Assembly: GCF_029714325.1 (NCBI RefSeq)
Contig: NZ_CP121666.1
Coordinates: forward strand, 5,394,001 to 5,458,000
Source of the DNA: Bradyrhizobium sp. CB1717
GTDB lineage: Bacteria; Pseudomonadota; Alphaproteobacteria; Rhizobiales; Xanthobacteraceae
Direction: 5' to 3'
Length of the DNA stretch: 64,000 nucleotides
In this document: in pieces, positions 9,081-16,219 of the stretch
Position numbering within the stretch: the first letter of the stretch is position 1
Layout: the number at the start of each line of letters is the position of its first letter
Notes under the pieces: generated by a model
What the model saw: the letters and a program-made list of their open reading frames with translations, nothing else
What the model was told of the DNA's origin: nothing
The model's database searches: none
Program-made: the position numbers and the translations under genes

Positions 9081-9173
9081 GGCGCGGCGCTCGATTGGCT
9101 CGACGAAGAACGAGGCAAGGCTAACCCATCATGCGCCGAAATCAGAAACGATATTGGGCCGCAAACCCCGATG

Positions 9174-9818
9174 TCAGGACTGATTCCGGCGCCGCGCAAG
9201 CTCGCCGAGATAGGCGCAGAACATGTCGGCCAGTCCGTCGGCCTGGCGCGCGATCTCCGCCTCGCTGCGTGGGGCCTCCGAGAATCTCTTGCCGACCTCG
9301 CTCAGCGTCGTCGTGATCAATTCGCCGGCGAGCGCGCGCGTCGCGTCCGTTGCCTTGGGCAGCGCCTCCCGCATGAACGCCGCGACGATTTCCTTGCCGG
9401 CAGCCCGCGCGTCCTGCGCTTCCGGCGCATCGCGATAGAGCGGAGCGGCGTCGCTGAGGGCGGTGCGGATCGCGGCCTCCTCGCACTCCGAGCGGATGAA
9501 GGCGTGGACCAGCGCGCGCAGCCGCAGCGGCGGCGCCTTCGCACCGTCCGCGAGGATCCCGCGCAGCATGTCGCTCGTGCGCCGCCACTCGTCGCTCTGG
9601 AGGCGGAACAGGATCGCCGCCTTGTTCGGAAAGTATTGATAGAGCGATCCGACGCTCACCCCGGCCCGCTCCGCCACCCGCGCCGTGGTGAAACGCTGCG
9701 CGCCCTCCTTCGCCAGGACCTGAACAGCCGCATCCAGAATGGCCGCCACGAGCTCCGTGGAGCGCGCCTGCTGCGGCTGTTTTCGTGAGGAAACTGAACG
9801 GCTTCGGCGATCGGCCAT
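9174..9818 (-). CDS. TetR/AcrR-family repressor, 214 aa
   Basis: The N-terminal TetR HTH is clear (ILDAAVQVLAKEGAQRFTTA then RVAERAGVSVGSLYQYFPNK, about residues 27-68), with a variable ligand-binding C-terminal domain. It is divergent from an O-methyltransferase gene, with an inverted repeat between them that could be its operator. ATG 9818 has AAGGG 6 bases upstream; the TTG at 9833 is an alternative. Confidence 0.88.
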   Translation of the reverse strand: MADRRSRSVSSRKQPQQARSTELVAAILDAAVQVLAKEGAQRFTTARVAERAGVSVGSLYQYFPNKAAILFRLQSDEWRRTSDMLRGILADGAKAPPLRLRALVHAFIRSECEEAAIRTALSDAAPLYRDAPEAQDARAAGKEIVAAFMREALPKATDATRALAGELITTTLSEVGKRFSEAPRSEAEIARQADGLADMFCAYLGELARRRNQS

Positions 9819-9845
9819 GGCACCCTTGGGCAATGCGAATAGCGA

Positions 9846-9865
9846 ATGCGACGAATTAGTCGTAT
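9846..9865. promoter_or_regulatory. Candidate TetR operator between divergent genes
   Basis: ATGCGAC-GAATTA-GTCGTAT is an inverted repeat with 7-bp arms (one G/A mismatch) and a 6-base spacer. It lies 28 bp upstream of the TetR start and 51 bp upstream of the methyltransferase start. Position and size suit autoregulation and control of the divergent gene. No binding data are visible from sequence. Confidence 0.5.
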
Positions 9866-9915
9866 TTCAGCTTCCGCGCAAGCACACCTTTCGCCGCCAA
9901 CTCCGGAGACCTCGA

Positions 9916-10581
9916 ATGACCACCCCCACCATCACATCGCTCACGCCGCTACTGGATCGCCTCTTCCGCGAGGCCGAGGCCGCAAGCGGCGCAACGCGCG
10001 CAGCCGTCGCGGATCTGTCCGATGCCGAGCAGGCCCGGATGCTGCGGAGCAAGACCGACTACCGCGATCTCTATGGTCGCCTGAAGGACGCCCCGCTCGC
10101 GGTCTCGCGCGAGACCGCTGTGCTGCTCTACATGCTGGCCCGCAGCTCCCGCGCCAAGGCGATTGTTGAGTTCGGCACCTCGTTCGGCATCTCGACGCTG
10201 CACCTTGCCGCAGGCTTGCGCGACAATGGCGGCGGCTGCCTCATCACCAGCGAGTTCGAGCCGTCGAAAGCCGCGCGGGCGCGGGAAAACCTGTCGGCCG
10301 GCGGCTTGATCGACCTCGTCGAAATCCGTGAGGGCGATGCGCTGCAAACGCTCAGTGCCGATCTGCCTGATACGATCGATCTCGTGCTGCTCGACGGCGC
10401 CAAGGCGCTCTACCCCGAGATCCTGGATCTGATCGAAGGCCATCTCAGGCCGGGTGCGATCATCGTCGCCGACAACGCCGACGACAGCCCCGACTATCTG
10501 GCGCGGATGCGCGCGTCCGGCAGCGGCTACATGTCGACCCCATTCGCCGAAGACGTCGAACTGTCCGTGCGGATCGACTAG
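9916..10581 (+). CDS. SAM-dependent O-methyltransferase, 221 aa
   Basis: This is a class I methyltransferase of the O-methyltransferase / Methyltransf_24 type. Motif I is FGTSFGISTLHLA (about residues 86-98), the acidic motif II region is TSEFEPSKA, and the catalytic-site strand is DLVLLDGAKALYPEIL. IIVADNADDS follows near residue 190. Substrates in this family are often catechol-like, but this one is unknown. The ATG at 9916 has GGAGA upstream. It is divergent from a TetR regulator that probably controls it. Confidence 0.85.
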   Translation: MTTPTITSLTPLLDRLFREAEAASGATRAAVADLSDAEQARMLRSKTDYRDLYGRLKDAPLAVSRETAVLLYMLARSSRAKAIVEFGTSFGISTLHLAAGLRDNGGGCLITSEFEPSKAARARENLSAGGLIDLVEIREGDALQTLSADLPDTIDLVLLDGAKALYPEILDLIEGHLRPGAIIVADNADDSPDYLARMRASGSGYMSTPFAEDVELSVRID

Positions 10582-10727
10582 CGCCGCCCCGAACCGCCGC
10601 AAAAGCTGGAGCCGCCGCACGATTCGCCGCGCGGCGGCTTCAGTGTGTTCCCGACGTGTCGCAGGCACGTCACTGACACGTGATAATGGTTGACGTCAAA
10701 AGCCGCGCTCCGCATGCTAAACATACC

Positions 10728-10739
10728 TACCGCGCGGTA
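10728..10739. promoter_or_regulatory. 12-bp perfect palindrome, candidate TetR operator
   Basis: TACCGCGCGGTA is a perfect palindrome 30 bp upstream of the SMR exporter start. Sites of the TACCG..CGGTA kind are common TetR-family operators. The regulator encoded directly downstream in the same operon is the obvious candidate to bind it. Confidence 0.5.
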
Positions 10740-10769
10740 TCTTTCTTGCCGCCATGCCTGAGCCCCGAC

Positions 10770-11114
10770 ATGACTTCCGCCTTCAATGCCTACGCAGCGC
10801 TTGCCCTCGCCATCGTCTTCGAGGTCACTGCGTCCGCCTTCCTGCAGCAGTCCGCGCAGTTCACGCGCCCCTGGCCGACGCTGGCCATGGTGCTGTTCTA
10901 CGTTGCATCGTTCTATGCGCTCTCGGTCGCGATCCGGGTGATCCCCTTGAGCATCGCCTATGCGATATGGGGCGGCGTTGGCATCATCCTGACCGCGACC
11001 GTCTCCTTCGTGCTATTCCGGCAGATGCTGGACGCCGCGGCCTTCGTCGGCATCGGCTTGATCGTATCGGGGGTCGTGATCATCAACCTGTTCTCGGAGA
11101 CGACGGTGCATTGA
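10770..11114 (+). CDS. SMR-family multidrug efflux protein, 114 aa
   Basis: This is a four-helix small multidrug resistance protein. The essential membrane Glu is seen in VFEVTASAFLQQS (about residue 17), followed by VIPLSIAYAIWGGVGIILTA, the characteristic SMR helix 3 signature, and a C-terminal helix GIGLIVSGVVIINLFS. It exports cationic drugs or guanidinium-type compounds by proton exchange; the exact substrate is not readable. It overlaps the downstream TetR gene by one base (TGATG), so the two form one operon, probably autoregulated. Confidence 0.92.
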   Translation: MTSAFNAYAALALAIVFEVTASAFLQQSAQFTRPWPTLAMVLFYVASFYALSVAIRVIPLSIAYAIWGGVGIILTATVSFVLFRQMLDAAAFVGIGLIVSGVVIINLFSETTVH

Positions 11115-11683
11115 TGCCGGGAAGCGCCTATACCCGCGCCAAGCAGCCCGAACAGGTGCGGCGCGCCCTGCTCGATCACGCCGCGGCCATTGCCATGGAC
11201 CATGGGGTCGCCGGCGTCACCGTGCAGGCGGTGGCGGCGGCGGCCGGCGTCACCAAGGGCGGGCTGTTTCACCACTTCGGCAGCAAGCAGGCCCTGATCG
11301 AGGGCCTGTTCGCCGACCTGCTCGCCCGCGTCGATGCCGAGATCGACGCCGCCATCGAAGCCGATCCCAAGCCTCGCGGCAGTTTTACGCGCGCCTATGT
11401 GAACGCCGTGTTCACCGGCAAGGCCTTCGGCTTCACCACGCCATGGGCAGCGCTGAGCATGGTCGTCGTGACCGATCCGTCGCTGCGCCGGCTCTGGAAC
11501 GACTGGATCAAGGCCCGGCTGAAGCGCCACCGCGCCACCGACGGCACGCCCGAGCTGCACATCGTGCGCCTCGCGGCCGACGGCGCCTGGCTGACCTTTG
11601 TCACGACGGGACAGACGCGCATGAGCGCCGACTTGCGCGCCGTGCACGACCGGCTGATCGCGCAGACCTACCGGCGAGCGTAG
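11114..11683 (+). CDS. TetR/AcrR-family regulator of the SMR exporter, 189 aa
   Basis: The N-terminal HTH reads VQAVAAAAGVTKGGLFHHFG (about residues 38-57), and the C-terminal part is compatible with the TetR_C_6 type (WNDWIKARLKRH). It begins on the last base of the exporter stop codon, so it is translationally coupled. It probably represses the operon through the palindrome at 10728-10739. Confidence 0.88.
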   Translation: MPGSAYTRAKQPEQVRRALLDHAAAIAMDHGVAGVTVQAVAAAAGVTKGGLFHHFGSKQALIEGLFADLLARVDAEIDAAIEADPKPRGSFTRAYVNAVFTGKAFGFTTPWAALSMVVVTDPSLRRLWNDWIKARLKRHRATDGTPELHIVRLAADGAWLTFVTTGQTRMSADLRAVHDRLIAQTYRRA

Positions 11684-11709
11684 CGCTTACTTCATCCGTT
11701 ACAAAGACC

Positions 11710-13310
11710 TCACGGCGCCGTCCTGATCTTCGCACGCAGCGATGCCGGTTCTACGATCCCCGGCAGGAAGCTGAAATTCGCCGAGGTCTTGCCATCGACC
11801 AGCGTCGCGAAGTTGTGGCAGCTGACGCATGAGCCCGGACCCGCGGGACCATTGCTCAGATAATTCTGGATGTAGGTCTCGAGTGTCATGTTGGACAGCA
11901 TGCCCGGCACGGCGTTGGATGGAATCGGATTTGGCGGGGTCGGAGGTTCGACATTGCCGCCCCATTGCGTGCCGACCAGCATGTAATTCCCGAACACGCT
12001 CTTGAGTGAGCCGAGCGCCATCCGCCATTGCTCGTTGAGGGTGCTCGTCGTCGGGTAGATCCGCCAGCACCGCACGGCCTGCGGCTGCGCCGTTGCGCTG
12101 GTGGTGCCGCCTTGCGCATAAGGCTTGCGCGGGTTCCAGGGGAATGTCGTCTTGCTGACGCCGGGCGATTGCGGCGAGATATTGGTGCCGAGGCTCGACG
12201 GCGCGCCGGTGTTGAAGAACGAGAAATGCGCGCCCGGGGCGGGACTCGCGGGCCCGCAGCTCGGCTGGTTGATCCAGTTCGTGGCCTTGTCGGTGCCGCA
12301 GCCATCCGCGACGTTGCAGGGCGCGTTCGCGAGCGGCGCGTTGTCGACATGCTCGAACGTCGCCCAGATCCATTGCGGCCGCAGCGCCGGATTGGTCTTG
12401 TCCAGCGGATTGCGCTGGAGGATGTGCATGCCGACGAGCCCCACCCGCTCGCTGCGGCAGAACGGACGGCCATCGCGCACGAGATCGCCTGACACCGCAA
12501 GCAGGATGTTCTGGGTGAAGAACTTCGACGGATCGTCCTTGGACGGATCGAGGATGCGCCAGGACGTCTTGATCTCGATCGAACCATTGGTCCCGTCCGG
12601 GACCGTGGCCGACGACGTGAAGTCGGCGCCGCCAGGATTTTTCTTGATGAACTCTTGTTGGCCCGCGCTGGTCGTAGCGTCTGCGACTTCTGTCCGCCGG
12701 GCGCGCGCAGATATTGCGCCTCGATCTCGTTGACACGCCGCTCGAACAGCGTCCAGTTGCCGTTGACGTCGATCAGCGGCTTGTTGGTTGCGGCCTGCAG
12801 ATATTCTTCATTGTTCGGCATCGGCTGGCCCTTGCCGTTCGAGCCGATATGGAAGATCGGAAGCGCCAGCGCCTGCGGGCAGCCGGCGATGACTGGCGCG
12901 TTGCCGAACAGCGAAGAGACCGTCGGATAGGTCTGCCAGACCCGCCGGCCCGGCTGCGTCAGTCCCTGCGCCGCCGGCTCCTTGACGCCGCTCGCCACCC
13001 AGTTGAGTGCGACGAACATCTGCCAAGCCATGTTGTCGAACGGCGACTGCACGTCCGCCTTCTCGCTCTGCGGCGGCTGGCCGTAAAGGCCGTTGTAGCC
13101 CTGTGTTTCCGCAAGGCCCGGATCAGGGCCGATATAGGCCGGCACGATGGAGCACAGCCCGCCGGTGCCGTTGGCGCAGAACTTGGCCTGCGGAATATAG
13201 GGCGGCGCCGCTTGCGGTGACTGCGACTGCGCGGCCGGCCGCAACGGCGCTGCCAGCATCGCCGCAGCGAACGCGAGCGACGTCAGGGCCAAAGACTGCC
13301 AACGCTTCAT
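11710..13310 (-). pseudogene. c-type cytochrome-family secreted protein gene, frameshifted
   Basis: The gene starts MKRWQSLALTSLAFAAAMLA with a Sec signal peptide and reads to QYLRAPGGQKSQTL. A one-base deletion near 12675 then moves the coding frame; the rest is open in another frame (TSAGQQEFIKKNPGG through FLPGIVEPASLR) and ends at 11710. A single haem c site, CVSCH, lies near the C-terminus. The restored protein would be about 533 aa. The flanking sequence on both sides of the shift looks fully conserved, so this is either a recent mutation or a sequencing error. A second small cytochrome gene follows upstream on the same strand. Confidence 0.78.
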
Positions 13311-13521
13311 GGGAGGTCCTCACGGATGCGAGCTCAACCGCCCCGCCCTCGCCGAGCTCAAATGTGATGTGCGACCAAATTCCGAGATTTGCCCTGCGGG
13401 GCGCCTCGGTTGCTTTCTATATCAAAACTACTTTAGGTTAATACCACCTCTCGGCGGGACCTACAATCTCATTCTATCTTTGATTGAAAGCGCAAATGCG
13501 CGGGATCGTCCCCGGCCGTGA

Positions 13522-13854
13522 CTATTGCGGGGTCACCGGCTTGGGCGGACGCGGCGCGGACTTGGGCGGCTTTGTCCCAGGCTTGCCCGCGGCCCGCGGC
13601 GGCGGCGCATCGACCGACTCCAGATACGCGGCGAGCGCCTTGGCGGAGTCGGAACTGGTTGCGTAATGGTCCTTCAGGAACCAGGACAGCGTCAGGCTGA
13701 AGCGCCCCTTGGCCAGGCCGCGCGGGCTGCGATGGCAGGTCGAGCAACCGTCAGCAAACAGCTTCTCGGGCGACTTGCCGGCATCGAGGTTTTGCGCGGA
13801 GGCAACCGTCGCCGTCAGTGCGGCGGCCGCGGCAAGAATCATCAGGGGCGCCAT
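13522..13854 (-). CDS. Small periplasmic cytochrome c-like protein, 110 aa
   Basis: A signal peptide (MAPLMILAAAAALTATVASA) precedes a short domain with one haem-binding CSTCH site (about residue 37-41) and a C-terminal Pro/Lys-rich tail. The axial Met ligand is not obvious, although the sequence has the layout of small SoxX- or cytochrome-like proteins. It is on the same strand as, and 211 bp upstream of, the larger cytochrome gene, which suggests a shared electron-transfer role. ATG 13854 is chosen because the signal peptide begins there; the longer frame to 13938 runs into a dispersed repeat. Confidence 0.75.
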   Translation of the reverse strand: MAPLMILAAAAALTATVASAQNLDAGKSPEKLFADGCSTCHRSPRGLAKGRFSLTLSWFLKDHYATSSDSAKALAAYLESVDAPPPRAAGKPGTKPPKSAPRPPKPVTPQ

Positions 13855-13898
13855 GAAACCGCGCCCCGGTTGGAATAGCGATATCAACGTCGTCCCCC

Positions 13899-13953
13899 AG
13901 AGCGTTTTCAAGCGAAGCGGATGACCGGTTCGCGTCAAGAAAACGCGTCAAAA
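13899..13953. repeat. Dispersed Bradyrhizobium-type intergenic repeat, copy 1
   Basis: This sequence contains AGCGAAGCGGA, then ACCGGTTCGCGTCAAGAAAA and CGCGTCAA. A second copy with the same core lies at 22247-22290. Both sit between genes. Confidence 0.6.
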
Positions 13954-13975
13954 CTCTAGAGTTCCCGTGCTGCGG

Positions 13976-14143
13976 TCACGCCGCCAGCAACTGATCGAAT
14001 TCGGATGGCGCGTAGGCCTTGCCGTCCTGATCGGTGATGACGACCTGCCAGCCCTCGCTCACCCACACCTTTGCCTTCGCCACGATGAGCAGCCGGCTCT
14101 CGCGGGCAAAACTGTACTTCGCATTGTCGCGTTCTGCGACCAT
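13976..14143 (-). CDS. Small hypothetical protein, 55 aa
   Basis: MVAERDNAKYSFARESRLLI continues to VITDQDGKAYAPSEFDQLL, a compact sequence of the sort conserved as a short protein among Bradyrhizobium and relatives, with no assigned function. The start is uncertain: a TTG 12 bases earlier (LAYKM) has a better AAGGGG upstream. The longer frame to 14305 does not look coding. Confidence 0.5.
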   Translation of the reverse strand: MVAERDNAKYSFARESRLLIVAKAKVWVSEGWQVVITDQDGKAYAPSEFDQLLAA

Positions 14144-14303
14144 TTTGTAGGCCAATGCGCATCCCCTTGCGTTGCCCTGAACCCGCCCCCTCGTGGCAGC
14201 GGGCTTTGGCGGCAATTCGCCGGGAGCGTGGCAATTTGGTGCCATCCGCAGGCAGCATTGTGCTTGGCTCCGGCGGGCCGACGGAGGTTGATCGCGCCCG
14301 ATC

Positions 14304-14560
14304 ATGAATGCGATTCAGCTTGTCGCGGGCTTTCTCGGCATCGCTTCGACTGGCGCGCCGGCAGCGGCGCAGACCTACGATCCGCGCTATCCCGTCTGCA
14401 TCGAGGTCTACACATCGACGACAGCAATTGCAGTTTTACGACGATCGCGCAGTGCGCCGCGACGGCCTCCGGGCAGTCCGCGCAGTGCTTCGCCAATCCC
14501 TATGCCACCCAGAGCAGGCAGCGAAGCCTGGCCTCGTCGCCGCCGCGACGAAACCGATAG
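14304..14560 (+). pseudogene. DUF3551-type secreted protein gene, frameshifted
   Basis: From ATG 14304 the frame encodes a signal-like N-terminus and the DUF3551 motif DPRYPVCIEVY. Homology then continues in another frame as HIDDSNCSFTTIAQCAATAS and QCFANPYA to the stop at 14558-14560. A duplication of 2 bases or loss of 1 base near 14410 explains the break. The cysteine pattern (PVC, NC, QC, QC) is that of DUF3551. The product would be about 85 aa and secreted. Confidence 0.68.
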
Positions 14561-14579
14561 CCTTAGGTCCGTGCCCCGA

Positions 14580-14858
14580 TCAGTGGACGCGGATGATGTG
14601 GGGACGGCCGAGATCGATCAGCCCCTGCACCGCCGAGAGACGGTCGTCGAGGGCTGCAATGGTGAGCAGCAGATTGTTGCGGCGCTCGTCGAGCATGCCC
14701 ATCTCGGCACCGGTCAGCTTTGTGCTCATCCGTTCCTTGTGAATCCCATCGAGCGATTTGCGCAGTCCGGCGATCAGGCCGGCCAGCTGCTTGGCCTCTT
14801 TGGTCATCGACCGCTTCGCGACATTCTGGCGGCGCGTCTCCGCCTGGCTCTGTCTCAT
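14580..14858 (-). CDS. Hypothetical helical protein, 92 aa
   Basis: This is a largely helical, charged protein (KEAKQLAGLIAGLRKSLDGI and LDERRNNLLLTIAALDDRLS) that could form a coiled coil. No known domain is seen. The ATG at 14858 sits 6 bases after GGGAGG, which decides the start; an ATG two codons earlier overlaps that binding site. It converges with the frameshifted DUF3551 gene. Confidence 0.55.
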   Translation of the reverse strand: MRQSQAETRRQNVAKRSMTKEAKQLAGLIAGLRKSLDGIHKERMSTKLTGAEMGMLDERRNNLLLTIAALDDRLSAVQGLIDLGRPHIIRVH

Positions 14859-14990
14859 CGTCATCCTCCCGTGCCCCGCTGCCCCGAGTGGATGATTGCA
14901 TCTTTGGGTACACATCTTACGATCGATGAAATCTGCCCGCGAAGAACTTTCTTAAATTGTACGCGCAGGGAACCCGCATCAAATCAGCAG

Positions 14991-15016
14991 AAAGCCCGGC
15001 GCGAGGGCCGGGCTTT
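14991..15016 (-). terminator. Hairpin terminator after the SH3-domain gene
   Basis: AAAGCCCGGC and GCCGGGCTTT arms form a strong stem with a short loop, 13 bp beyond the end of the gene at 15029. On the minus strand the stem ends in TTT; the following T-run is short. Confidence 0.6.
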
Positions 15017-15028
15017 CCTTTGGGCTTG

Positions 15029-16066
15029 CTAGCGCTTCTCGTGACCGCCGCCGGGGCCGCCGGCCGGGCCACCGCCACCACGTGGCGCGGCATTGATGTG
15101 CGGAGCGCCGCCACCGCCATGCGGCGCTGCAGGCGCAGCGGCACGCGGCGCCGGCATCTGCGCACGCGCATTCATCGGCGTACCGTGGCTCACATTCGGC
15201 TGCGCGACATGCGGCGTCGCGGGCCGTGCGGCAGGTGCAGCCGACACACGCGGTGCTTCATGCGCGCGTGCCATCGGCTGGGCACGCACCGCGGCGCGGC
15301 TCGCGGCCTGTTCGCGCATCATGTGCGCCTGAGCATCGCGCGGATTGCGAGTCTGCACGTTGGTCCGCTCATGCGCGATGCGCTCGCTCCGTCCGGCACG
15401 CGTCCGGTCGGCAGCAACCGCTGCGTCGCGTTTCGTGATCGCAGCGTCACGCCTCGTGATCGCCGCGTCACGCTTTGTCGTGATCGCGGCGTCGCGCTTC
15501 GCGATCGCAGCGTCGCGTCGTGAGATCGTGGCGTCGCGTCCGGAGATCGCGGCAGCACCCCTGCCACGCACGCCTTCGCGTTCCAGTGCGATGGCCGCGT
15601 CACGCGTCGCCGCACGACCGATACGGGCTGCGCCCGGGTCGATCGTCATCCGCGTCGCCAAGCTCTGATGCGAGGTCCAGTAATTATTCCAGTAGGCGTG
15701 GCGGCGATACCAGGGCCGCCCCTCATAATAGCTCGACCAGTACGAGGTCAGCACGAACGGGACGACAGGCACGTCGATCACGTCGACATAATCAGGGAGA
15801 TAGACGTAGTGATTGCGATAGAGATATTCGAGATATTGCGACGACACCCAGCCGCGATCGTCGGAGAAGCTGACGTCGCACCAGGCATTGCCGCGCAGGC
15901 AGCCGTGGATGTTGACGCGGGCGCCCCCGGGGACGCGATCGACCAGGGGAAATCCGGAGCCCGGGCCGGCGCGCAGGCCGGTCGAGACGGTGACGATGCC
16001 CGGTGCGGCCAGCGCGGCCGTCGGGGCAAGCAGCAATGCTGCAACCAAAATGCTTCTGAGTTTCAT
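15029..16066 (-). CDS. Secreted SH3-domain protein with KRDAAI repeats, 345 aa
   Basis: The signal peptide is MKLRSILVAALLLAPTAALA. A bacterial SH3 domain covers about residues 21-80 (VSTGLRAGPGSGFPLVDRVP, CLRGNAWCDV, GWVSSQYL). A Tyr/Trp-rich stretch follows, then from about residue 175 an array of 7-residue units of the form (K/R)RDAAI(T/A), and finally a Gly/Pro/Ala-rich tail. SH3b domains bind cell-wall or other ligands; the repeats have no known role. The ATG at 16066 follows AGGAGGA. Confidence 0.7.
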   Translation of the reverse strand: MKLRSILVAALLLAPTAALAAPGIVTVSTGLRAGPGSGFPLVDRVPGGARVNIHGCLRGNAWCDVSFSDDRGWVSSQYLEYLYRNHYVYLPDYVDVIDVPVVPFVLTSYWSSYYEGRPWYRRHAYWNNYWTSHQSLATRMTIDPGAARIGRAATRDAAIALEREGVRGRGAAAISGRDATISRRDAAIAKRDAAITTKRDAAITRRDAAITKRDAAVAADRTRAGRSERIAHERTNVQTRNPRDAQAHMMREQAASRAAVRAQPMARAHEAPRVSAAPAARPATPHVAQPNVSHGTPMNARAQMPAPRAAAPAAPHGGGGAPHINAAPRGGGGPAGGPGGGHEKR

Positions 16067-16219
16067 GGCGTGTTCCTCCTCTGCGAGACGGAACGCGCAG
16101 GCGGAACGAGCGTTCCGCGTGTTATCATCGCAACAGCCGAAAGATTGAGTGCACCGCCCAGCGCGGAGTTCAATATTCATCCGCCATTCATCGGTCCGGC
16201 GACCGCCGCGATTGCGGCG

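Noticed and set aside
12670..12682. Programmed frameshifting in the cytochrome gene
   Set aside because: There is no slippery heptamer or downstream stem-loop at the break; a simple one-base loss explains it.
15390..15560. Short regularly spaced DNA repeats that could suggest a CRISPR array
   Set aside because: The repeats are in frame and encode KRDAAI units in an open gene; there are no unique spacers of constant length.
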